A stretch of DNA of 64,000 nucleotides from an uncultured Actinomycetes bacterium (GTDB lineage Bacteria; Actinomycetota; Actinomycetes; Mycobacteriales; Nakamurellaceae): positions 1 through 64,000 of the forward strand of contig CALANS010000051.1 of NCBI GenBank assembly GCA_937926105.1, in the 5' to 3' direction. Position 1 is the first letter of the stretch; each line of letters begins with the position of its first letter. The position numbers and the translations under genes are program-made. Shown here piece by piece: positions 1 to 8,258 of the stretch. The notes under the pieces were generated by a model. That model did not search any database, was not told the DNA's origin, and worked only from the letters and a program-made list of their open reading frames with translations.

Positions 1-133
1 TCACGGGCAACACCGGTGCCATCTCGGGTGATACGGCGACGTTCCCGTTCGAGGGCGTGCCGGTCGGCACGTACCAGATCTGCGCCACCGGCACGGATGC
101 GGCAGGCTTCGACCTGCACCAGGTCGACGGTCC
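1..133 (+). repeat. 133-bp internal direct repeat, copy 1
   Basis: Bases 1-133 are identical to 940-1072, 939 bp (313 codons) away in the same frame. The identity covers part of one surface-protein module and shows recent in-frame duplication or gene conversion. Confidence 0.9.
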
Positions 134-3100
134 ATGCGCCACGGTCAAGGTCACGGCCGGCGGCAACAACGACTTCACCGTCGAACTGTCCCGGCAGCGG
201 GTCAACGGGGTGACGGTGTCGGTGGCCAACCAGACCGGCGACCTGTCGGCCCTGGCGTCGGTGTCGGCGGTCGTCGAGAACGCCGACGGTGTGGTACTGC
301 CGGACCTGACGATCACCGACAACACCGGTGCAATCTCCGACGGCGCGGCATCGTTCACCATCGACAGCGTCCCGGTCGGCGACTACATCCTGTGCGTCAC
401 CGGCAAGGACGCGGCGGGCTACGACCTGACCCAGGTCCCCGGGCCGTGCGCCACGGTCGAGGTGACGGACACCGGCTCCAATGACATCGCGATCCAGGTG
501 TCGCGGGACCGGGTGCCGTCGGCGTCGATCTCGGTGAAGGATCAGACCAACGACCTGTCGGCATTCTCCTCGGTGTCGGTGACGATTAAGAACGCCGCCG
601 GCGATGAGCTGCCTGACCTGTCCGTCACCAACAACACCGATGACATCGACGGTGACACGGCGACGTTCTCGTTCACCGGTGTGCCGGTCGGGGTGTATCA
701 GGTGTGCGCCACCGGCCAGGACGCGGCAGGGTTTGCAGTGAGCCCCTCCAGCGGTAATGAGTGCGAGGCGTTCACGGTGACGGTGGGTGGCGATAACGAC
801 TTCCTGGTGAAGGTGTCGCGGGATCGGGTGCCGTCGGCGTCGATCTCGGTGAGGGATCAGACCGACGATCTGTCGGCGTTCTCCTCGGTGTCGGTGACGG
901 TGAAGAATGCGGCTGGCGACGAGTTGCCGGATCTGACGGTCACGGGCAACACCGGTGCCATCTCGGGTGATACGGCGACGTTCCCGTTCGAGGGCGTGCC
1001 GGTCGGCACGTACCAGATCTGCGCCACCGGCACGGATGCGGCAGGCTTCGACCTGCACCAGGTCGACGGTCCGTGCGCCACGGTCGAGGTGACATCGGCC
1101 GGCAATAATGACTTCGCCGTGGATGTCTCGCGAGAGCGGGTGGACGGCGTCACCGTCACCGCTACCGATGTGGATCAGGCGATCTCGTCGTTCGCCTCGG
1201 TGTCGGCAACCGTGCATAACGCCGATGGTGTGGTACTGCCGAACCTGACGATCACCGACAACACCGACGCGATCTCCGGCGACACCGCGTCGTTCGCCAT
1301 CGACGGCGTTCCGATCGGCAGCTACCAGCTGTGCCTGACCGGCAAGGACGTCTCCGGCGCCCCGCTGGTTCCGGTGAGCGGCGACGAATGCCTGGCGGTC
1401 CAGGTCACGTCGTCCGGGGCGAACGCCTTCCAGGTGAATCTGCAGCAGCAGTCCGGTGCGGTCGCGGGCTACGTGACCGACAAGGACGGCGGGGCCGGCA
1501 TTGCCGGTGCGGCGGTGACGGTGCTCGCCGCCGACGGGTCGACTGCGGGCTCGGCCACCACGGCCGCCGACGGCAGCTACTCCATCGAGTTGCAGCCCGG
1601 CACCTACACCGTGTGTTTCGCGGCCGACGGGTACGTCTCACAGTGCCAGCAGCGCGGGGCGCACAACGTCGCCGTGTCGGGTGGGGTGTCGACGACGGTC
1701 AGCGTTGCATTGCCGGCGGTCACCGTCACCGATGTCGTGTCTACGCCGTCGAACCTCAGCGGATGGTTCGGCGACACCCCGGACACGGCGACGCCGTCCT
1801 ATGTGATCAACGACGGCTACGCTCCGGCAGCCGGCCACTCCGGTGTCGGATCCGCGTCGATGGATCTGACGGTGCAGCCGGCGTCGTCGTGGTGGCGCAG
1901 TGTGACCGCGCCGCTCGGGGTTCGGCTGGATGCCGTGTCGCAGATCGGCTTCTCGGAGTCGGTGACCGGCAGCAGCGGCCTGTCCTACGAGCTGGTGGTG
2001 TGCAACAGCACCTCTGGAGACAACTCCAACTCCGACTGCCTGGGCTACACCAGGCTGGTGTGGACGCCGCCTGCACCGGGGTCGGCGGACTGGACCACGG
2101 TGACGGCGGATCTGGCGACAGCGACGTGGTGGACAACCAGAAGCCTGACCAATCAGCCAAAGGGCACCGCGCTGACCCTGGCGCAGATCTTCGCCAACAA
2201 CCCGACCGCGACGGTCGTCGCCTACGGCATCTTCCGCGGAACCACCGGCGGTGCCACGACATCCGACCCGGCCCTGGTGGACGACGTGGTGTTCAACGGC
2301 ACCAGCACCGACTTCGATCCGGACTCGGCGTCGATCTCGCTGACCGCCACCAACCTGGACGAGTCCTTGGCGGCGGCCACGTCGATGTCGATGACGGTGA
2401 AGACCACCAGCGGCACCACGATCGGCGCCTGGTCGATGACGGCCGACTCGGACGACATCGTCGACGGCTCGGCGACCGTGACGGGCTCGCTGATCCCGAC
2501 CGGTGACTACCTGGTGTGCGTCACCGGCCGGGCCGGCAGCATCGACCTGGTCCCGGCCGACGGCACCGACTGCCAGCCGGTGACGGTGTCCCTGAACGGG
2601 CCCAACGCCTTCACGGTGGATCTGCACCAGGCGCCGGGCACGGTGGAACTGTCGGCGACCGACCTGGACCAGGCGCTGTCGCCGTTCGCGACGGTGACGC
2701 TGCAGGTGTGGAACGCGGACAAGACCACGTCGTTGTACGAGGGCACCGGCTCCACCACCGACGGCACCATCGTGGGTGACACGGCGTCGGTCACGGCCCC
2801 GAACATCCCGGTCGGCAGTTACTTGGTCTGCATCATCGGCACCGACGCGGGCGGCAACTCGCTGGTGCCGGCCGACGGCCAGGAATGCAGCGCCGTCGAG
2901 GTGACCTCCGGCGACACCGTCTCGGCGCACGTGGATCTCGTCCAGGCACCGGGCTCGATCTCCGGGACCGTCACCGCCGTTGATGGTGGTGACCCCGTGG
3001 AGAACGTCGGCGTCACCGTCTACGCCAGCGGCAACGGGGCTGCGGTGGGCAGCGCGATCAGCGGGGCGGACGGCGGCTACACCGTCGACGGTCTGCCGGC

Positions 3101-4097
3101 CGGCGACTACCTACTGTGCTTCGACGCAAACGACGCCGGTGGATACGTGTCGACATGTGGAGCGACGGTGTCGGTGACGTCCGGTCAGACGGCCACGGTG
3201 GACCAGGCGTTGGCGACGGCTCGGGCCGAGGCCACGTGCGACCCGACCCAGTTCGTGGATGTGCCGAGCGGGCAGTTCTGTGCGGACATCACCTGGCTGG
3301 CCGGGTCCGGCATTACCTCCGGCACGGACGCGACGCACTACACGCCGGCAGGCAACGTGAGTCGTGGTCAGATGGCGATGTTCCTGTACCGGATGGCGCA
3401 TGACGGCCAGAACGCGCCGGCATGCACGGTCAGGCCGTTCGTCGACGTACCGGTCGGTGCCAATGCCTGTGGCGCGATCACCTGGCTGGTCGGGTCGAGC
3501 ATTACCTCCGGCACGGACGCGACGCACTACACGCCGGCGGGCACGGTGAGTCGTGGTCAGATGGCGATGTTCCTGTACCGGATGCTGCACCACGGGGACC
3601 ACGCGCCGTCGTGTTCGGATCAGCCCTTCGTCGACGTGCCGGTGTCGGCTCCGGCGTGCGGCGCAATCGCGTGGCTGGCCTCTACCGGGATCACCTCCGG
3701 CACGGACGCCACGCACTTCGAACCGGGCAAGGCGGTGACGCGGGCTCAGATGGCGGCGTTCCTGCACCGCCTGGTGGACCTGACGTCGATCCGGGGCACC
3801 GTGGAGTCCGAGTCGGGGCCGGTGAAGGGTGTGTCGGTGGTGACCACCGGTGTGGACGGCACCTCGGCGTCGTACTCGACGGTGACGGACGAGAACGGCG
3901 GGTACGCGGTGACCAACATCCAACCGGGCACCTACCGGGTGTGCTTCGACGGGTCGTCGGCGAGCGGTGCCCCGGCAGCCGGGTACGCGTTCCAGTGCTA
4001 CGACGATGTGGTCGGCGGTGGGACACCGGACACGGTGACCGTGGCGCAGTGGAGCCCGTCGACCGTGGATGCGGAGTTGGCGGCACCGGTGAGCTGA
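3..4097 (+). CDS. Large secreted repeat protein with C-terminal SLH repeats (5' end outside window)
   Basis: The reading frame is open from the first bases, so the N-terminus and any signal peptide lie upstream. The visible 1,365 or so residues are tandem beta-sandwich modules of about 100 residues, each ending in a V-P-V-G-x-Y-x-x-C-x-T-G type strand, as in Cna-B/carboxypeptidase-regulatory-like surface modules. About residues 460-540 and the extreme C-terminus resemble carboxypeptidase regulatory domains. Codons around 3230-3780 encode three S-layer-homology repeats (FVDVP, then ITWLxxxGITSGTDATHYxP, then RGQMAMFLYR). The likely role is a cell-surface or matrix protein held by its SLH repeats. 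Paired cysteines in each module suggest disulfides. Modules are partly identical at DNA level (see repeats), which points to recent internal duplication. A palindromic terminator follows. Confidence 0.85.
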   Translation, partial: TGNTGAISGDTATFPFEGVPVGTYQICATGTDAAGFDLHQVDGPCATVKVTAGGNNDFTVELSRQRVNGVTVSVANQTGDLSALASVSAVVENADGVVLPDLTITDNTGAISDGAASFTIDSVPVGDYILCVTGKDAAGYDLTQVPGPCATVEVTDTGSNDIAIQVSRDRVPSASISVKDQTNDLSAFSSVSVTIKNAAGDELPDLSVTNNTDDIDGDTATFSFTGVPVGVYQVCATGQDAAGFAVSPSSGNECEAFTVTVGGDNDFLVKVSRDRVPSASISVRDQTDDLSAFSSVSVTVKNAAGDELPDLTVTGNTGAISGDTATFPFEGVPVGTYQICATGTDAAGFDLHQVDGPCATVEVTSAGNNDFAVDVSRERVDGVTVTATDVDQAISSFASVSATVHNADGVVLPNLTITDNTDAISGDTASFAIDGVPIGSYQLCLTGKDVSGAPLVPVSGDECLAVQVTSSGANAFQVNLQQQSGAVAGYVTDKDGGAGIAGAAVTVLAADGSTAGSATTAADGSYSIELQPGTYTVCFAADGYVSQCQQRGAHNVAVSGGVSTTVSVALPAVTVTDVVSTPSNLSGWFGDTPDTATPSYVINDGYAPAAGHSGVGSASMDLTVQPASSWWRSVTAPLGVRLDAVSQIGFSESVTGSSGLSYELVVCNSTSGDNSNSDCLGYTRLVWTPPAPGSADWTTVTADLATATWWTTRSLTNQPKGTALTLAQIFANNPTATVVAYGIFRGTTGGATTSDPALVDDVVFNGTSTDFDPDSASISLTATNLDESLAAATSMSMTVKTTSGTTIGAWSMTADSDDIVDGSATVTGSLIPTGDYLVCVTGRAGSIDLVPADGTDCQPVTVSLNGPNAFTVDLHQAPGTVELSATDLDQALSPFATVTLQVWNADKTTSLYEGTGSTTDGTIVGDTASVTAPNIPVGSYLVCIIGTDAGGNSLVPADGQECSAVEVTSGDTVSAHVDLVQAPGSISGTVTAVDGGDPVENVGVTVYASGNGAAVGSAISGADGGYTVDGLPAGDYLLCFDANDAGGYVSTCGATVSVTSGQTATVDQALATARAEATCDPTQFVDVPSGQFCADITWLAGSGITSGTDATHYTPAGNVSRGQMAMFLYRMAHDGQNAPACTVRPFVDVPVGANACGAITWLVGSSITSGTDATHYTPAGTVSRGQMAMFLYRMLHHGDHAPSCSDQPFVDVPVSAPACGAIAWLASTGITSGTDATHFEPGKAVTRAQMAAFLHRLVDLTSIRGTVESESGPVKGVSVVTTGVDGTSASYSTVTDENGGYAVTNIQPGTYRVCFDGSSASGAPAAGYAFQCYDDVVGGGTPDTVTVAQWSPSTVDAELAAPVS
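940..1072 (+). repeat. 133-bp internal direct repeat, copy 2
   Basis: Second copy of the repeat at 1-133. A further near-identical pair in the same gene lies at about 497-563 and 818-884 (roughly 320 bp apart), so several modules have been copied. Confidence 0.88.
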
Positions 4098-4131
4098 CGG
4101 TTCCGGCCGGTTAGCAGTTTGCCCTGCTAGC

Positions 4132-4170
4132 ACGCGGCACCCGTGGAGGACTCCTCCACGGGTGCCGCGT
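4132..4170 (+). terminator. Perfect 19-bp inverted repeat after the SLH protein
   Basis: Arms 4132-4150 and 4152-4170 are exact reverse complements around a single central base, starting 35 nt after the stop codon. There is no T tract, as is common in GC-rich actinobacteria. It is the obvious transcription terminator of the large surface-protein gene. Confidence 0.85.
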
Positions 4171-4171
4171 C

Positions 4172-4225
4172 CGTACCGGGGGCAGCGTGCGTACCGGGGG
4201 CAGCGTGCGTACCGGGGGCAGCGTG
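4172..4225 (+). repeat. Three tandem 18-bp repeats
   Basis: The unit cgtaccgggggcagcgtg occurs three times without mismatch (4172-4189, 4190-4207, 4208-4225), directly after the terminator hairpin. It is non-coding, with no detected protein and no spacers. It may be a binding array or simple slippage. Confidence 0.9.
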
Positions 4226-4398
4226 CGGCTTCCGGGTGATCCGGCGCGACGGGATGTGCGTGCCGGTTCCCGATCTGCGTGCTCGATTGGGCACGCGTCT
4301 GCATGATCGGCACGCGTATGCATGAGCGGCACGCGGATCGGGCCGGCGCTGGGTGGGCGTGGCGCACATTCCCGATGTTCCGGATCGGGGCGCGTCAC

Positions 4399-4404
4399 TA
4401 CGTT
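4399..4404 (+). promoter_or_regulatory. Leaderless -10 box for the cupin gene
   Basis: TACGTT lies exactly 6 nt before the ATG at 4411, the spacing of actinobacterial leaderless promoters. It sits inside a 7-bp inverted repeat (4376-4382 with 4405-4411) that could be an operator. Confidence 0.45.
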
Positions 4405-4410
4405 CGGAAC

Positions 4411-4797
4411 ATGCACGGAGCGCCGGGCGGTGACCTCGCAGCGTTCCGCCTGACCGCGCGGCAGGGCGAGCCGTTCTGGAGCGACGACACGGTGACGGTC
4501 GTGATGGTGTCGCCGGACCGTACCGGCGGTCGGGTCGCCGTGGTGGAGCAGCTGCTGGTCGCCGGACGAGAACGGCCACCCCGGATCGATGCCGACGGTG
4601 ACGAGGTCCTTTACGTGCTGGACGGCATCCTGGACGTGCAGATCGACACCTGCTACTGCACGGCGGAGCGCGGGGCAGTGCTGTTCGTGCCCCGGGGGCA
4701 GGCCGTCACGATGCGGGTGTTGTCGCGGACCGCCCGCACCCTGCTGGTGATCGCCCCCGTGGGGGAGGCCACACTGCGCAGCCTCGTCACCGCCTGA
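4411..4797 (+). CDS. Small cupin-domain protein
   Basis: 128 residues forming a single cupin barrel: the central part reads DADGDEVLYVLDG, then a later RGAVLFVPRGQAV turn, matching the two cupin motifs. The metal-binding histidines of classic cupins are mostly absent (the first motif has DGDE rather than HxH), so it may bind a ligand rather than a metal. An upstream in-frame ATG at 4279 would add 44 low-complexity residues. I prefer 4411 because a TANNNT -10 box lies 6 nt upstream. The gene is monocistronic, closed by a hairpin. Specific function unknown. Confidence 0.7.
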   Translation: MHGAPGGDLAAFRLTARQGEPFWSDDTVTVVMVSPDRTGGRVAVVEQLLVAGRERPPRIDADGDEVLYVLDGILDVQIDTCYCTAERGAVLFVPRGQAVTMRVLSRTARTLLVIAPVGEATLRSLVTA

Positions 4798-4805
4798 CCT
4801 GGCGA

Positions 4806-4842
4806 CCGTTGGGGCTACGTGACGATCACGTGGCCCCAACGG
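4806..4842 (+). terminator. Hairpin terminator after the cupin gene
   Basis: 16-bp arms at 4806-4821 and 4827-4842 pair with one G-T wobble and a 5-nt loop, beginning 8 nt after the stop codon. Confidence 0.85.
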
Positions 4843-4961
4843 AAACCACCGCCGGGCCTCGTGCCCCGCGGTCAGTGACGGGCGGCTCCCAGGGCTCGCC
4901 AACCTGCCGACCCGCTGCCCAGACCCCGTCTCAGTCCAGCGAATCCGGTGCTCGTCAGCTG

Positions 4962-4990
4962 TTCCGCTCCGGGGCCCTGAGTGCTACATT
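4962..4990 (+). promoter_or_regulatory. Candidate promoter of the locus B operon
   Basis: A weak -35 (TTCCGC, 4962-4967), a 17-bp spacer and TACATT (4985-4990) precede the operator-like motif at 4992 and the M20 gene. Only the position and the -10 fit well. Confidence 0.35.
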
Positions 4991-4991
4991 G

Positions 4992-5008
4992 CATATCAGA
5001 TCTAACCG
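4992..5008 (+). promoter_or_regulatory. Operator-like motif A (locus B)
   Basis: CATATCAGATCTAACCG. It shares ATATNAGATCTAAYCG with the site at 22737 upstream of the ThiY-like gene. The position fits +1 of the predicted promoter. A candidate site for the GntR/FCD regulator encoded at 12640. Confidence 0.45.
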
Positions 5009-5044
5009 ATGAGACGGGATCTTCCAGCAGGTGAGAGGACCACG

Positions 5045-6250
5045 ATGACCGACGCGATCGACGTTGCGGCGCAGAAGGCCGTATCTGCGATCAATGTGCA
5101 GCGACTGACCGAACTCGTGCAGCAGGTCTGCCGGATTCCCAGCATCCTCGGTGACGAGGGACCGCTGGCCCGATTCCTCGCCGACTACATGCGGGGCGCC
5201 GGCTTCGAGAACGCTGGATTGCAGGAGGTGCTGCCGGATCGCCCGAACGCGATTGGCGAGCTGGGTTTCGGTGACGGACAGCGGGTCGTCTTCACCGGAC
5301 ACATGGACACCAAACCCGTCTCGATCGGCTGGACGAGGACGGAACCGTTCTCTGGCGACATCATCGACGAGGCCATCTACGGCCACGGGATCATGGACAT
5401 GAAGGCGGCGCTGGTCTGCCAGATTGTCGCCATGGAGGCGCTACGTGACGCGGGGGTGGATCTGCACGGCTCCGTCGCGATGGCGGCCGTCTCGGACCAC
5501 ATGGGCGATCAGCGCGGCTCGATCCGGTACTTCGACGAGTATTCGGCGGACCTGGCCGTGCTGGGCGAGCTGTCAGACAACGAAATCTTCCTGGGCCACC
5601 GGGGTCGCTACTACTTCGACATCACGGTGCAGGGCAAGACCGCGCACACCTGCCACAAGCCGCTCGCCATCAATGCCAATCTGCTGGCCGCGCACGCCGT
5701 GATCGAGTTCGACCGGTCGCACCTGGCGCCCGAGATCGAGCAGTGGGTGACGGAACTGTTCGGCCCTGAGACCTACATGGTGCCCGGGCGAATCTACGGC
5801 GGACTGCCCCCGGGCGGACCGTCCATGATCCCCGACGAATGCGTCATCCGCGTCGACTGCCGCCCGCAGCCGGGAGTGTCGGTTGAGACTGTCCGGGCGG
5901 AGATCGACAGGTGCCTGGCCGGGGCGCACCGGCGTGACCCCCGTTTCAAGGCGACAGTGGAACTGGCGGACGTCAAGAGCGGCTACCTGGCCAAGCCCGG
6001 CGACCGCGTCGTCGAGATCATGCGAGCGTCGGTGAAGTCCGTTCGGGACGGCGTCGAACCGGAACTGCGGGCGGCCGGGTGGCTGGGCGACACTGCCAGC
6101 TTCGGGCATCAGGTGCCGACCGTCATCTTCGGGCCGGGCGGCGAACCGGTGTACTGCCCGGATGAGCACCTCTCACTGGACGACATCGTCGAGGCCACGC
6201 AGGTCTACACACAGTTTGCGGTACGTGCCTTGGGTTCTCAGGACTCCTGA
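5045..6250 (+). CDS. M20-fold (ArgE/DapE-like) hydrolase with degenerate active site
   Basis: 401 residues, start ATG 5045 behind GGTGAGAGG (an in-frame ATG at 5009 lacks a site). The fold is M20 deacylase: metal motif HxD (H86, D88), bridging D118 (GIMDMK), E175 (GEL) and a dimerisation-domain GKTAHT at 198-203. The usual DEE (catalytic base plus zinc ligand) reads DHM at 151-153. The C-terminal zinc histidine of the AHxxDE turn is a tyrosine (Y370). It is therefore an M20-like protein that may use different chemistry, bind one metal, or be non-catalytic. It is the first gene of a seven-gene operon and overlaps the next start by 1 nt. In this context a C-N bond hydrolysis on a ring-opened intermediate is plausible but unproven. 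Confidence 0.8.
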   Translation: MTDAIDVAAQKAVSAINVQRLTELVQQVCRIPSILGDEGPLARFLADYMRGAGFENAGLQEVLPDRPNAIGELGFGDGQRVVFTGHMDTKPVSIGWTRTEPFSGDIIDEAIYGHGIMDMKAALVCQIVAMEALRDAGVDLHGSVAMAAVSDHMGDQRGSIRYFDEYSADLAVLGELSDNEIFLGHRGRYYFDITVQGKTAHTCHKPLAINANLLAAHAVIEFDRSHLAPEIEQWVTELFGPETYMVPGRIYGGLPPGGPSMIPDECVIRVDCRPQPGVSVETVRAEIDRCLAGAHRRDPRFKATVELADVKSGYLAKPGDRVVEIMRASVKSVRDGVEPELRAAGWLGDTASFGHQVPTVIFGPGGEPVYCPDEHLSLDDIVEATQVYTQFAVRALGSQDS

Positions 6251-6669
6251 TGATCTCCAGCCGGCAACGGCCCGCGAAGATCATCCTGGCCAAGCCGGGG
6301 CTCGACGGGCACGACCGAGGAGTCAAGGTCGTAGGCATGGCGCTGCGCGACGCCGGCGCCGAGGTCGTCTACCTGGGCCTGCACCAGACCGCCGCGCAGA
6401 TCGTGCACGCCGCGCTCGCCGAGGACGCCGACATCATCGGGCTGTCCGTGCTGTCCGGGGTGCACCTGACCGTGTCCCAGGAGGTGGTGACCGCGTGTCA
6501 TGCGGCAGACATGGACGACGTCGCGATCGTCGTCGGCGGTACCATCCCGCCCGCCGACATCTCCCGCCTCCGGGAAATCGGAGTGCGTGACGTGATGCCG
6601 GTCGGAACCTCGATCGACGATGTCGTCGCGCGAATCCTGGCCATCGCCTTGGAGGAACAGCGGTCGTGA
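6250..6669 (+). CDS. B12-binding small subunit of acyl-CoA mutase
   Basis: 139 residues making a complete cobalamin-binding Rossmann domain. It has LDGHDRG near residue 18, the DxHxxG motif whose histidine coordinates cobalt, followed by GLSVLSG and VGGTIPP, as in the C-terminal domain of methylmalonyl-CoA mutase. The catalytic domain is encoded separately by the next gene, with a 4-nt overlap, so the enzyme is of the split two-subunit type also seen in archaeal and 2-hydroxyisobutyryl-CoA mutases. No MeaB-type G-protein chaperone gene is present in the window. Confidence 0.92.
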   Translation: MISSRQRPAKIILAKPGLDGHDRGVKVVGMALRDAGAEVVYLGLHQTAAQIVHAALAEDADIIGLSVLSGVHLTVSQEVVTACHAADMDDVAIVVGGTIPPADISRLREIGVRDVMPVGTSIDDVVARILAIALEEQRS

Positions 6670-8258
6670 CCGACGAGCAAGCCATCATCACCACCGATTC
6701 CGGAATCCCGCTGGAACCGGTCTATCGCGAGGGATCGGTCGCTCCCGAGTTGTTCAAGCGGCTGGGGGAGCCCGGGCAACCGCCGTTCACTCGGGGCCCG
6801 TATCCGACCATGTACCGCGAACGCCTGTGGACCATGCGCCAGTACGCGGGTTTCGGCTCGGCCGACGATACCAACGCTCGGTTCCGATACCTGCTGTCCC
6901 AGGGCCAGACCGCGCTGTCGGTGGCCTTCGACCTACCCACCCAGCTCGGCTACGACTCGACTGCCGACACGGTTCGCGCGGAGGTGGGCCGGGTAGGGGT
7001 GGCCATCGACACCGTGGAGGATATGCAGGCCGTGTTCGACGGCCTGCCCATTGATCAACTGTCGGTCAACTTCACCATCAACGCGACGGCGCCGATCATC
7101 CTGGCCTTCTACCTGGTTGCGGCCGAACGCCAGGGTGCCAAGATGGCCGACGTCGCCGGCACCCTGCAAAACGACATCCTCAAGGAATTCCTGGCCCGCA
7201 AGACGTTCATCTTCCCCCCGGACCATTCGATCCGGCTCGTCGCCGACGTCGTCGAGTACGCCTCGCAGCACCTGCCGCGGTTCAACGGAATCTCCATCAC
7301 CGGATACCACGCCCGGGAGGCCGGCTGCGACGCCATCCAAGAGGTCGGCCTGACGATGGCCTCGGCCATCGCCTACACCGAGGCGTTCCTGGCCCGGGGG
7401 TTGGACTTCGACTCCTTCGCCCCGCGACTGTCGTTCCACTTCTCCAGCCAGATGGACCTTTTCGAGGAGGCCAGCAAGGTTCGCGCCGCCCGGCGGATGT
7501 GGCACAAGCTGGCCACCGAGCGGTTCGGGGCGCTCCAGGCCAACAGCGCCCGGCTGCGCTTCTTCTCCGGCTGCTCGGGCGCGACGCTGACGGCCCAGCA
7601 ACCGCTGAACAACGTCGTGCGCTCCACGCTGCAATGCCTGGCAGCCGTGCTCGGCGGCGCGCAGTCCATCCACGTGATGGGCTACGACGAAGCACTGGGG
7701 ATTCCCACCGAGGAATCGGTGCGGCTGGCGTTGCGGACCCAGCAGATCATCGCGCACGAGTCGGGCGCCGCGCGGGTCATCGATCCGCTCGCCGGCTCCT
7801 ATTTCGTCGAGCACCTCACCGACGAGATCGAGTCCCGCGCATGGCAGATCGTGCGGAACGTCGAGGACGGCGGTGGCCTGGTGGACATGCTCGCTGCCGG
7901 CGTTCCGCAACGGTGGATCGCCGAGTCCGCCTACCGGTACGAGCGTGATGTCGCCTCCGGTGAGCGGATCAAGGTGGGCGTGAACAAGTATGTTTCCGAC
8001 GACACCGCCACTCCGCCGCTGTTCGAGCTGGACGAGACGGCGGCGGATCGCCAGCGGCAACGGCTCACCGCCTGCCTGGCGCGCCGCGATCAGCAGCAGG
8101 CTGCCGACGCGCTGCAAGCGCTGGACGGAGCGCTGCGCGCGGGCCGCAACAGCATGCCCTACATCATGCAGGCCGGACGATCCGGCGCGACGCTCGGCGA
8201 GATCGCCGACGTGATGCGGGGCGCGTTCGGCGTCTACCGGGAACCGCAGCCGTGGTGA
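6666..8258 (+). CDS. B12-dependent acyl-CoA mutase large subunit, methylmalonyl-CoA mutase-like
   Basis: 530 residues, the TIM-barrel catalytic domain only. The CoA and radical region RGPYPTMY...RLWTMRQYAGF (43-63) keeps the equivalents of P. freudenreichii methylmalonyl-CoA mutase Tyr75, Thr77, Met78, Arg82, Arg87 and radical-guiding Tyr89 (Y60). EFLARKTF keeps the carboxylate-binding Arg207 equivalent (R178), and GYHAREAG keeps His244 (H215). Isobutyryl- and 2-hydroxyisobutyryl-CoA mutases replace the Tyr89/Arg207 pair, so a carboxylated substrate such as methylmalonyl-CoA is favoured. GTG start overlaps the B12 subunit by 4 nt. An epimerase-like gene at 13343 fits the same step. Ethylmalonyl or methylsuccinyl substrates cannot be excluded. 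Confidence 0.88.
   Translation: MTDEQAIITTDSGIPLEPVYREGSVAPELFKRLGEPGQPPFTRGPYPTMYRERLWTMRQYAGFGSADDTNARFRYLLSQGQTALSVAFDLPTQLGYDSTADTVRAEVGRVGVAIDTVEDMQAVFDGLPIDQLSVNFTINATAPIILAFYLVAAERQGAKMADVAGTLQNDILKEFLARKTFIFPPDHSIRLVADVVEYASQHLPRFNGISITGYHAREAGCDAIQEVGLTMASAIAYTEAFLARGLDFDSFAPRLSFHFSSQMDLFEEASKVRAARRMWHKLATERFGALQANSARLRFFSGCSGATLTAQQPLNNVVRSTLQCLAAVLGGAQSIHVMGYDEALGIPTEESVRLALRTQQIIAHESGAARVIDPLAGSYFVEHLTDEIESRAWQIVRNVEDGGGLVDMLAAGVPQRWIAESAYRYERDVASGERIKVGVNKYVSDDTATPPLFELDETAADRQRQRLTACLARRDQQQAADALQALDGALRAGRNSMPYIMQAGRSGATLGEIADVMRGAFGVYREPQPW

Larger units (their letters stand above)
4098..4410. other. Intergenic region without a gene
   Basis: Holds the palindromic terminator, the triple 18-bp repeat and, at its end, the promoter of the cupin gene. 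Short open frames here lack ribosome binding sites and are shadows. Confidence 0.7.

Noticed and set aside
1..1100. CRISPR-like array in the repetitive region
   Set aside because: The repeats are in-frame protein modules of unequal spacing without unique spacers, inside one long coding frame.
1638..2930. Long minus-strand open frame opposite the surface protein
   Set aside because: Arg/His/Gly-rich composition typical of a GC-skew shadow, no domain, and the plus strand is clearly coding.
4172..4225. CRISPR array
   Set aside because: The 18-bp units are directly adjacent, with no spacers.
4843..5044. Cobalamin riboswitch ahead of the B12-mutase operon
   Set aside because: No B12-box-like sequence is recognisable between the cupin terminator and the M20 start; the region is too short for the full element.
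6666..8258. Isobutyryl- or 2-hydroxyisobutyryl-CoA mutase
   Set aside because: Those enzymes replace the Tyr89 and Arg207 equivalents; both residues are kept here (Y60, R178).
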